64,000 nucleotides of DNA, taken from assembly GCA_024734555.1 (NCBI GenBank), contig JANPWX010000096.1, forward strand, positions 12,436,445-12,500,444, given 5' to 3'. Origin of the DNA: Trochalopteron elliotii (Eukaryota; Chordata; Aves; Passeriformes; Leiothrichidae). The notes beneath the pieces were generated by a model, which was given only the letters and a program-made list of their open reading frames with translations, ran no database searches and had not been told where the DNA came from. Shown one piece after another: positions 52,690 to 62,449 of this stretch. Both the position numbers and the translations under genes were made by a program. Every line of letters begins with the position of its first letter. Positions within the stretch are counted from its first letter, which is position 1.

Positions 52690-53773
52690 AGATGGATTTC
52701 ATGAGTGGACTCTTAAATAGACAAGAAAATGGTTGGGTGGTTGCATCCAGAGAGTAGTGATCAATGGCTCAGAGTACTGATAGACATCACTAACAATTGG
52801 TGTCCCTCAGGGGCCTATGCTGAGACCTGTGCTAATTAATATCTTCATTAATGGCATCGATGAAGGGATTGAGTGCACCCTCAACAAATTTGCAGATGAC
52901 ACCAAGCAGAGCAGTGTTATCAAACACACTTGAAAACAGGGATGCCATCCAGAGGGACTTGGGCACTCTGGAGAATTGGGTCCATGGGAATCTCATGGTT
53001 TAACAAGGTGCAAGGTGATGTTCCTGGGTTGAGGCAACCCTGGATATCAACAGAGCCTGGGGGATGAACAGATTGAGAGCAGCCCTGCTGAGGACTTGGG
53101 GGTGCTGGTGGATGAGAAGCTGGACATGACGCAGCCATGTGCGCTCACAGCCCAGAAAGCCAAACACGTTCAGGGCTGCATCCAGAGCACTGTGGGCAGC
53201 AGAGAAGGGAGGGGATTCTGCCCCTCTGCTCTGCCCTAGTGAGAGCCCACCTGCAACCCTGCATCCAGCTCTGGGGTTCGAGACACATGAAGGACATGAA
53301 CCTGCTGCAGTGAGTCCGAAGGAGGCCACTGAGTTGATTAGAGGGATGGAACACCTCTTCTAAGAGGAAAAGCTGAGAGAATTGGGTTTTTTCAGCCTGG
53401 AAAAGAGAAGGCTTTGGGATGACCTAATTGCAGCCTTCCAGTACCTGAAGGGAGCCTACAAGAAAGATAGGATAGACTTTACAAGAGCACGTAGTGACAG
53501 GAGAACAGGGAATGGTTTCAAACTGAGAGAGTAGGTTAAATTCAATTTTAAGAAGAAATTATTTTGTGTGAGGGTGATGAGACACTGAAACAGGTTGTCC
53601 AGAGAGATTGTGGTTGCCTCATCCCTGGAAGTGTTTGAGGTCAGGTTGGATGGAGCTCTGAGCAATCTGGTCTAGTAGAAGGTGTCGCTGCCTGTGGGAG
53701 AGGTACTGGAACTGAGTGGTCTTTTAGGTCCCTTCCAACTCCAACCATTCAATGATTTATGGTTCTATGATTC
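52690..53773 (+). mobile_element. CR1 LINE, 5'-truncated copy with end of reverse transcriptase and complete 3' tail
   Basis: The first 230 bases encode, with decay, the C-terminal part of the CR1 reverse transcriptase: a GVPQGP block, PVLINIFINGID, then the catalytic-site box FADDTK around 52890-52908. The downstream part follows the CR1 consensus (GGGATGCCATCCAGAGGGAC, AGAGCAGCCCTGCTGAG, CCAGCTCTGGGG, GAGGGATGGA, AAGAGAAGGCTTTGGG, GGTCAGGTTGGATGG). It ends CCTTCCAACTCCAACCATTC and TGGTTCTATGATTC. Stops and frame changes show that it is inactive. About 1.1 kb remains of a family whose full length is about 4.5 kb. The start is approximate, since the match fades before 52700. Confidence 0.93.
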
Positions 53774-54110
53774 CAAAATTCGGGCATCCATCTGAAAATT
53801 TGTGATGTGTGTTCCTTCTTCCTCGTTCTAAGATGTTAAAGTGTATTATTTTGAAAATGTGCCTTACTCTGTAATGTAGGTATATGTGTAAAAATGTCTG
53901 CTCCTCATGAGTGTTCATCATTCCATCATCTTTTTGTCAACTGCAAATTTTTGCTAACATGAAAGTGCAAATTCTGGAATAATGACTATTATAGATATCA
54001 AGATCTTTGCACCAGACCACTTAAAATTTCTTTTTGCATAATGGTTCCCAATTAACTGCTGTTTTCTGAGATTAGCCAGTAAACAAGTTTTTCAAAGGAT
54101 TATTATGACC

Positions 54111-54170
54111 CTGAGATTAGCTCAGTTGATTAGAGCATGGTACTAATATCATTATGTGCTACAGGGAATT
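54111..54170 (+). pseudogene. tRNA-Ile(AAT)-like relic, possibly a tRNA-derived SINE head
   Basis: ATTAGCTCAGTTGATTAGAG is the A-box and D-arm of tRNA-Ile, and it is followed by CATGGTACTAATATCATTA, matching the anticodon arm TGGTGCTAATAACGCCA with loop CTAATA and anticodon AAT. The changes in the anticodon stem are mostly C to T or G to A, as expected of CpG decay. The T-arm and B-box are not recognisable and no 3' acceptor stem matches, so this is not a working tRNA. Passerine genomes have a SINE family built on tRNA-Ile with a CR1-like tail (TguSINE1, from memory). No CR1 tail is seen here, so a decayed tRNA pseudogene is equally possible. Confidence 0.68.
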
Positions 54171-56150
54171 TTGCGTAGTGTTAATTTTTAATCTGAATGT
54201 TGTGCAGACAACTGCCCTTACAGAAGTCATATTATGTCAACACACTTTCCTATGTGAACTGAACTTGTCGCCTCATCAAAAGTTCTGATGAGATCTGTTT
54301 TCCATAAAACTGCCGATTGGCACTAATTATGCCACCATCCTTTATTTCTTTAGTACTTTTATGTTGCATCAGCTTTTCTGTGACTTTGCCGAGAACGGAA
54401 GTTCATCTAAGCAGACCATAATTACTTGGGTCATCTCATCTACCCTTTACAAAATATGCTACAATAGACAATTACAGTTCTTTTTCCTTTCCATTATGTT
54501 TCACAAGTATAATAAGCCTAAGCTCTCCATACAGAATGGAAAGTACAGTTTTGTGTAGTATGTCCTTGAAAAGGACTCGGGTTGCAGGCCATGGAACAGC
54601 CTGCCTGACACAGGGCAGAATATCTGCAATATGTATGCAAAGGCTGAATATCACTTACTTTTCTCATGACAGGGTACATACTGATGATGCTACTGGAAAG
54701 GTTACAACCTACTTAAACTCTTCTCTGCTCCATTAAGTTGTTCCATATCTCAGATAATCTCATTCAGTAGAACGTTTTCAAAGCCTTTGTCATAGTTCAG
54801 TATCACTGTCTTGCCTGTTATGGCAAGACATCACGGAATGTGCGTCCCAGAGACACCATGGAGATGGATCAAGATCACTACACAGCATGTGTTGCTTTCA
54901 ATGATGATGGTTCAGACAGACTTAATTGTATTTAGAAGATAGAATATTTATTAGTTATGGATCTACAGTTCTTGATCTCATGATCTTTATGTAGTTATAA
55001 TCTCAGGGCCAGATGCTCAACCAGGATAAAGCAGTGCCAACAGGCAATGCTCTTTTAAATTGCGTGATGTCATTATGATTTCTGCAGCGGTTGAGCAACC
55101 ATAATCATTCTGAAATGGTATTAACACACTGTTTTGCTTTTACTCCTGAAGAAGAGTTACCAGAGTTGCATGGCATTACCAAAAACCTTTCTGACATCTT
55201 TAAATATTTAGTATGCATTTGGACTATTTCTGATTTTTTTTTTCAGATTAATACATCAAACGGTTCCCTGTGAAGTCATAGCAAAGAATAAAACCCTGAA
55301 AAGTAGCCCAATAAGGCAAAGGACACTTTGGGAAAAAGATAATCTAATATTTTCATGCCTCTTCTTACCCTTTGAGAGGTGCACTTTTAGGAAAAAAATC
55401 TTAATTGCTCCACTTTACAAACCCAGTCTTTTCTTGTGAGATAAATGAGGTTGGCATATACAAAGGAAGCAGCTATGATTTGTAGTGTTATTTTACTAGC
55501 AAATCAGATACACATTTTGCTGCCATTTTGATCTTGGAAAATAATTGGAGGACTGAGTGTTTTTGAAATGTGCCAACAAAAAATAGTATTCTGGAAGTCT
55601 TTTTATTTTGAGGTGGCACTGCAATCCATCAAACATCAGCAAAACTCTAGAGGGATTGAAAATACAATGCAATAACCCTGGTTTCTGTGTGGAAGAAAAA
55701 AAAGTGTAAACAAAATCTATTTGATTATACATATTTATAAAAAATGTATTAAAATGTATAAGAAGCATAAATAAATTTTGGAGAAAGTAAAATATGATCT
55801 GCATACTATGCCAGAATTGAGAATTCATAGCAGATGTCACCTTGAGCAATTGTTAACAAATGTTCATGTACATGTACGTGTACAAAGTTCAATCAAGATA
55901 TTTTTGCAGACAAAAATAGTTCTAATTAAAATTTTTCCTTGGAATTATATGAAATATCATGGAATAGCTTATATTTTTTTATGTAGTTCACATTGCTCTG
56001 CAAGGAGTCTATGAAACATCTCTGATCCAGAATTCTCCTAAGGAGATTTTGTCTTAAGAAATTTCTAATGCCAAATGCTTCTAGGAATCAAGCAGGTTAC
56101 TTTCTTTCTTTGGATGTTTATGTAAGTTTACTTCCAAGAAGTGAAAAAAA

Positions 56151-56181
56151 CCAACCAACCAACCAACTAACCAACCAAAAA

Positions 56182-56212
<31 letters not shown>

Positions 56213-56348
56213 CAAAAAAAAAAAAACAAAAAACCGCCAAAACAATAACAACAACAACAACAACAACAACAAAAAAAAAAAAACGACAAAAACAGAAAAA
56301 AAAAAAGAAACCCAACAAAAAAAAAACAACAAAAAAACCCCAAAACAC
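56151..56348 (+). repeat. Compound A-rich tract: (CCAA)n, (CAAAA)n, (ACA)n and poly(A)
   Basis: CCAA units (56151-56178) are followed by CAAAA units (56189-56215), an AAC repeat (56240-56270) and long A runs to about 56330. The order suggests a single A-rich tract that diversified by slippage. No retroposon body was recognised next to it. Confidence 0.93.
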
Positions 56349-57429
56349 CTCCTACTTGTTCTGGAGACAATATATTTGTGTTTGATTCCATGACCCGGGA
56401 AAAGCTCAGATATTGTGCTTTCAAAAATGGTACTGCAATTTGTTTGCAAATTCCTCAAAATAGGTTTGAGGTGTTTGCTTTTTAAGTGATTTCACTAAAT
56501 ATCAATTTATAATAGATAATTTTATTTTTTTTTTGGTATACACATAATTTTCTGGTCTTGAACAGCATTGACTTACCCTGTAAAGAACATAGGTATTATC
56601 AGTGTGTTATATTAGTATATGTGAAAAGCATATGTGTTATCTGTGATCTGGGCCAAATTAACTTGAAGATTAATTAAGACTGATAAATTTGAAACATAAT
56701 AGCTTTCCTTCCAAGGTATTAAAATTCGTAATTGAAGAATCCTGCTCAGTTTCCTGAATCTGAGACATGAATTTTCTTTAGCCTATTCAAATCAACATAA
56801 CACTTTTGATAGAGAAATTCAGTTGCTAAATCATAAAATGCCTAGAAGTCCTTGATTTCATATTTTTAAAAATAAGTGTATTATACTGGTTAGTCTTTAG
56901 AGAAGTTCTAATTAACTCCCACCCTTAGCTGGGACCTATTTGCAGTTACTCTGTTTATAGGTTATATTTGTCTACTTCCATCTAGAATTAGTCTCTACTT
57001 AGTAGTGCTTATTTGTGGCCAGAGGCTGTTGGGAGTCCTTAGTACTAGACCTCAATGTGGTGTCTGACTTCCTGTAGGTGTGCTTTGCATTTCAATGGAC
57101 AGTTTCATGCTTTCAAGACTACTATTTAATCTGGAAAGGCACAGTCTCATCCTGGTTTCATCACCTGAAACTGTACCTCTCTGTTCTCCATGGAAAGTGC
57201 ATGCCATAAAAATCTGATTTTACTACAGTACTATTAACATATTATCTTTTAATTATGATCTTATGAAGATGATAGAGGTTTTTCTGCAAATAGCATCAAA
57301 AAACGTGTTCATATGGTGATGAAGTGATGTATGAGTTCTGGGAGGCATTGGTTTTTTTGAACCTTAGTTTTACTCAGTTTTCTTTTACTATTTTTTTCAG
57401 TTGATTATGATGCAAACTTCGCAGGTTAT

Positions 57430-57695
57430 TTTCTTAGTTTTGGCTAGGGTAGAGTTAATTTTCTTCTTAATAGCTGTCACAGTGCTGGTTTTTGAATTTA
57501 TCATGAGAATAATGTTAGTAACACACTGGTGTTGTGGTTCTTGCTGTATAGTCCTTACTCTAAATTGACCACTTTTTAGTTTCCCATGCTCTGCCAGTGA
57601 ATAGCCAGGACCGCTGACCCAAATTGTCCAAAGGGTTATTCTGTATCACAGAATGTCATGTCCAGGATATAAAATGGGGGTAGGACAGGCAGGAG
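57430..57695 (+). mobile_element. Avian ERV LTR, U3 half with TATA box
   Basis: This follows the same bird LTR family as 1-179, in plus orientation: GGCTAGGGTAGAGTTAATTT, the CATGAGAATAATGTTAGTAACACACTGG region, CATGCTCTGCCAG, CTGACCCAAATTG and AAGGGTTATTC. It ends at a TATAAAA box (57668-57674) and about 20 bases beyond. A CRE-like site sits before the TATA box in the consensus I remember, and here it reads AATGTCAT, consistent with CpG loss. The expected R-U5 half does not follow in the same direction. Instead the opposite-strand R-U5 half begins at 57696. Confidence 0.75.
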
Positions 57696-58015
57696 TGTTG
57701 TGGCTTAACCTCAGCAGGCAGCCAAGTACCATGCAGTGATTTACTCTCCCCGGCAGAATGAGGAGAGTCAGAAATAAAGTAAAATTAATTGTTAGAGATA
57801 AGGACAGTTTAATAATTGAAACAAAATGTAGGACTAGCATTGCTACTACTATTATTGATATTATTATTATTATTATTAATAATAATAATAATTATTATTA
57901 TTATTAATAATAATAATAATAGTAAAATTATGCACAGTGCAATTCCTCACCACCCACTGACCAACGCTCAGCCCAGCCTCAAGCAACTGGTCCCTGCCAG
58001 TTAACTTCCCCCAGT
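57696..58015 (-). mobile_element. Avian ERV LTR, R-U5 half, inverted relative to the adjacent U3 half
   Basis: The plus strand starts TGTTGTGGCTTAACCTCAGC, the reverse complement of the LTR 3' terminus (GGTTAAGCCACAACA). It continues through the reverse of an ATTAAA polyadenylation signal (TTTAAT, 57808-57813), the ATT/AAT repeat and ACTGACCAACGCTCAGCCC, and stops at ACTTCCCCCAGT, the sequence just after the TATA box. Read on the minus strand it is therefore R and U5 in the right order. Together with 57430-57695 it adds up to about one LTR (some 585 bp) with its second half flipped. Confidence 0.72.
57844..57921. repeat. Palindromic (ATT)n/(AAT)n repeat inside the LTR
   Basis: ATT units, then AAT units, then ATT units, then AAT units: four blocks that are reverse complements of each other. 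Related LTR copies carry a simple AAT tract at this place (memory), so the block alternation is a local change. It could form a stable cruciform. Confidence 0.93.
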
Positions 58016-59773
58016 GCAACAGAAAATTCACCATGGATTAAGTATTGTGTGGCAATGCAGAAAAGAGACAGAAGACTCATGTATATTTTCCATTCTTTTC
58101 CGTAAGACTAGTTTCTCGAAAGCAGACTAGTTTTTCCTAAGTCTCATTTATTTTCATTAATGGTGGTTGGAAAAACTGATGAAAAGCTTCATTAACAAAA
58201 CTAATGGTATAAAATTTGCCTATAAAAGACCAAAAAGAAGGCCTATAAGTGGACTAATTTCCATAAGCTACTGTGCTCATATATTTTAAAATTATTAATC
58301 CAATTTTTATAATTATACTTTTTGAAGAGCAAAAAGATTCGTGTTTGCTTTTTTACTGATAAAAATTAGGAGTACTTTTCCTCCCTATTTTCCTTTCTGT
58401 AGAAATCCAGTGTTTAGAGGGTATTTTAGATATTTGACAGCATTGTGACATAATAGGTGTGGAGGACACTCAATTAGTTAGTATAATGTGTTTTTTTCTT
58501 ATTCAGATTTCAGTCATATCTGCTTAAAAATTTTAGAGGAAAAGTCAAGACTAATCATGTCCCTTAGCTTATTCATATCTAAGGATAAGAAAACATATCA
58601 GACAGTTTTGTGGAAAAGTAAAAACACAAAATAAAATAAAATAAAATAAAATAAAATAAAATAAAATAAAATAAAATAAAATAAAATAAAATAAAATAAA
58701 AAAATAAAATAAAATAAAATAAAATAAAAAATGTTGGAAATAGTTGAAGAAAATGGTAGATGAACAGGCAGTTTTTTCACTGATACAAATTTAAGGATTT
58801 TTTTCCTTTTATTCGTTCTCATATTTTATTGTTTGGGATCAGTTTCTAGCTGTTGGAATATAGTTTATCACGTTTTGCTATATTTTTGTGTAATAGACTC
58901 AATTATTTTCATTTTTGGGGAGGTAGACAGGGGAAGTGCAAGGAAAGCAGGAGAAACACCTTCAGCGCTCATGTTCAGTGAGAGGTCTTTATTCCTGCCC
59001 TCATCTGGGATCCAGTTTCTGAAGTAAATTTTCAGGGGTAGATGGAGACTTGTTACTTTTACTGAATCTTGTGTGTAGAATAGAGAGTAGAGCTTCAGCT
59101 GCCTCACATTTTTTATCTTCACTGAAGAGCAGGGGCAAAGAGTAAAAGACAGTCGTGTCAGGGCAGAACTCCCCTTTTACAGGCTGTCTTGACTTTTCTC
59201 AGCTTTTGAGATGCAGTTGCTCAAATATGAAATTCCATTATGTATATGCAACTTAATGACTTGAAAATATTACAGTTCCAAATAGTTTTGGTACCAAAGA
59301 CAGTGTAATTTTTTCCTGCCTTTTTTTCTTTGATTTTAATAAGATGACAAACCTTAATTCTGATTTCTTTTTCTGAGAGACAAAAATATTAGTATTTTTA
59401 ACAAGAAAAAATGGAAGGATACATTGTAATCCACAATTACATTCAAAATTTTCAATTCCATGTAGGTTTGTGCATATCCAGAAAAAAAAAAAAGGCCAAC
59501 CCTTCCATATTTTAATTCATGTTATTGAATTATGAAGACTAGTATTCAGGCATTTGGAAAGGGAAGCCCTAATTTATTGTCCTTTTGTAAAGGTAATACT
59601 ATATAGAACATGATTAAATGGTTATACACAACTTTTACATCAGGACCACAGTGCACAAAGTGCACTTTGCAATCTAAACCAGAAGGATGTTATTTCTGTT
59701 TGTGACAAAACTTATTTGTTACACATTTTGCACTGGATATGGATTTAATATGCATTTGCATATTTCACACTTG
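58016..59773. other. Intronic sequence, no gene seen
   Basis: AT-rich intron containing the AAAAT microsatellite. Nothing else was recognised. Confidence 0.55.
58627..58732. repeat. (AAAAT)n pentanucleotide microsatellite
   Basis: About 21 units of AAAAT with one slip near 58700 that adds A bases. On the minus strand it reads as a YFILF repeat, which explains the apparent open frame there. Confidence 0.96.
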
Positions 59774-59939
59774 ACATTGGAATGGACTGACCAAGGGAGG
59801 TGGTGGGGTCACCATTCCCAGAAGTTTCCCAAGAAACGATTGGACATGATATTGTGGTTTGATTGGCATGGTGGTGCTGTAAGTCAAAGGTTGGACTTGA
59901 TGATCTTGGAGATCTTTTCCAGCCTAATTGATTCTGTGG
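59774..59939 (+). mobile_element. CR1 LINE tail fragment
   Basis: ATTGGAATGGACTGACCAAG, GGTGGGGTCACCATTCCCAG, CAAGAAACGATTGGACATGA, CAAAGGTTGGACTTGATGAT and CTTGGAGATCTTTTCCAGCC follow the last 165 bases of a bird CR1 subfamily, ending AATTGATTCTGTGG. It is the same tail type as the copy at 5915-6526, but better preserved. Confidence 0.9.
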
Positions 59940-62009
59940 TTTTCCAGTCTCTGCATAGCGTAATAGCAATCTCTTCTTGAAGGCTGCCTTTATAACTACA
60001 AAACTTTCTTATAGAACAGTCGGCCCTTTGATAAAAAGAGTATGTATAGTTCTTAGCCACAGTAAGGACACCTTTTTTTTCCATGATAAACTTTTATTTG
60101 CAAGCAATATACTAACTATTAATTAAAGCTCATTGTATGTCAGAAACTAATGCATGCAGAGGTACCCACTGAAACATCACATGAATAGATTAAAAATAGT
60201 TATGCAAACTGCATCCAGATAAGACAGTCCAATTTTCTTTGCAAATGGTTTGCCACAGGCACAGTATTAACTGAACAGGAAGACAAATCAGGCATTTCAG
60301 CTCCCTGGCTACTCCTTGATCTGATGGGAACTGTTTCTTTTATCTAAATTACTTATTTTAAGGGTGCCTAATAATCCAATTACACTGCATCTAAAATCTC
60401 TGGCCTATCTTTCTAGGAAGAATGCCAGCAGTAGTAACTAGGAATTAATGCCAACAATAGTCCAGAGTAGTTTTCACAAATTGTCCCCAAATATTTCATG
60501 GAAGTTTGTGTGTTAATGTTGTTCATTCAGTGCTCTGAAACAGACTTTGCAATGGCATGTACCAAATCCTCCCAGTCAGTTTAGCAGTTTACTGCACTAG
60601 CAAATCTTTGGTTTATATCCAAAAATGCTATTTTGTCTGCTCATATTGCAAGAAATACCCTAGACATTTTCTAACTGCAAGTCTTGTCTGCACTGATTGT
60701 GTCCCCCCCAGAAGCTGGCACACTGAGTCACCAAATGGTTTCTCAATATTATGCTGAGACAGTGGTCTGCTACTGAACGGAGAGAAGAGTGCCAAATATT
60801 GAATCATCAGTGCTACTTTCCTTAGCACCTGGGATTTTCTTTGGAAAGGTCCCAACCAATTACTATGCTGGCCAGAATCTGCTTACCTTATGAGATCTGA
60901 CGAGATCACAACCTGAAGAGACACAGATGGTGAGGCATTCCCATCATTACCAACATCCACAAGCAAATGAACTACATTTTGCTTAGATCTGCTTCCAAGG
61001 AAACTTAGTATTTGATGGTTATAATTAGGTTAAGTGAGCCCAAATCCAGGACTAGGTATGGAACTGTATTTGCAATGCATGGATAATAAATCTCAATTAT
61101 GGATACATGACAGTCCTAATATCTAAAATTTGTGTACCCAGCAGAGGGATGTATAAGAACACTGTAACTCATTATATGGTTGGACATTGATTATAGGGAA
61201 AAAAAATCAAACCAACTAAAAAAAAAAAAAACCCAAACAAAAACCAACACCACAGTCCTACCAAATGAAAATTAAAAAAACCAAAACAACATTCTTTGTG
61301 GAAGAGTTTCATACCTTTTAGAAAATACGGAGAGAAGAGCATATATCTATGTCTATATACATCTTTACATATAAAATGTATGAAATCAAAGGCTCCGGAC
61401 CTGAAAGAATCATGGGAGAGATACAGATCTCACTATCAGGGAAAAATCCCCTTAAATCTCTCTTCTAAGACAACTGAACTAACAGTGAAGCCCACAGGAA
61501 TGATTTCACTCAAAAGGCAGAGAGATAAGAATAGATACACCTAGGATAATATAGGAAGCCTAATCACAGGGTCGTAGCAGTTATTCCCACTTTCTGACTC
61601 TGTGAATACCTTATCATTTTACAAACTGGAATAGCTCCCAACTGGAATAATTTCCAAGTATGAGCTTACAAGGAGATATTACTATTAGGTCTACCTGAAA
61701 TTTCTGCCATCAAGTCTTAGACACTTGTGTTTCAACACACATTATAGCTAATAAAAATCTATATTTATCTGAATGATGGGAGAGCCTAAAACAGGTCAAG
61801 GGGATTTCACATTCATTTTAAATCTTCTAATCATTATACTATCAAATACAGAAAAAGAGGCAAAAAAAACCCTCTACAATTTTGCAAGTGATATATCATA
61901 AAATAACACCTTTGTAGGCAATGCTGGAATCAGTTGTTTAAACATGCTTCCCTGTTGCGGTGCATGATTAAGGTTTTTCAAAGTTGTATATGTATTTCAT
62001 TTATTTGTC
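59940..62009. other. Intronic sequence, no gene seen
   Basis: AT-rich intron with short A-rich runs (61200-61285). No recognisable repeat or exon. Confidence 0.55.
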
Positions 62010-62449
62010 TGTAGTGGTATATCCCTTCCAAACCCCCCCCCACTCCCAAGTCCATGTGGTATCACCCTGGAGAGAAAGCATTGTCAATCATCCTGATGGA
62101 CCTGAGGGAAATGCTCTCCCATTGGACCAGGTGCTCAAACCCCTACCTTTCCCATTGTTGTGTTAAGCACCCCTGTTCTGACCCACCCACTTCCTTCCCC
62201 CCCATTGGCCCAAAGTTCTATCCTGCCCAGGCTGTGCCCTGGATACTTAGGGAGAGAACTAGAGCCCAAATGCTGCTCTGGCACGTGGACTCCACAGGAA
62301 TAAAACCCTTCCAACCTACGCCTAGAGCCCGCTCTTTATTCCAAGCCTAGACCACGCTATAAACTGAGATTGGGACCCACGAACTGTCCATTTATGCTGG
62401 TATCTACTGCTTAGCTGGTAAGCAGACCAAAAGACCAGTTCACTTCCCA
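62010..62449 (+). mobile_element. Probable endogenous retrovirus LTR with polyadenylation signal (second family)
   Basis: A GC-richer block of about 440 bp that begins TGTAGTGG and ends TTCCCA, the TG...CA ends of a retroviral LTR. It has AATAAA at 62299-62304, followed by CCGCTCTTTATT, typical of R/U5. After the CA end come TT and then TGGTGTCCCGCAAATACGG, which has the position and form of a primer binding site (TGG start, similar to the tRNA-Phe-type TGGTGCCGAAACC). No gag, pol or env sequence follows, so only the LTR and leader remain. The left boundary is a guess, and family membership is unknown. Confidence 0.55.

Larger units (their letters stand above)
53774..57429. other. Intronic sequence, no gene seen
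   Basis: Apart from the tRNA-Ile-like relic and the A-rich tract (56151-56348), this is ordinary AT-rich intron. The 100-125-codon open frames at 55496-55849 and over the A-rich tract are low-complexity or random. Confidence 0.55.

Noticed and set aside
54111..54170. A functional tRNA gene
   Set aside because: The T-arm, B-box and acceptor stem are missing and the anticodon stem has several mismatches.
56081..56458. Open frames of 76-125 codons on the minus strand rich in F, V and L, and a 105-codon plus-strand frame rich in K and T
   Set aside because: They are translations of the A-rich CAAAA/AAC simple repeats; no protein family and no gene structure.
58598..58822. YFILF-repeat open frame on the minus strand
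   Set aside because: Translation of the AAAAT microsatellite.
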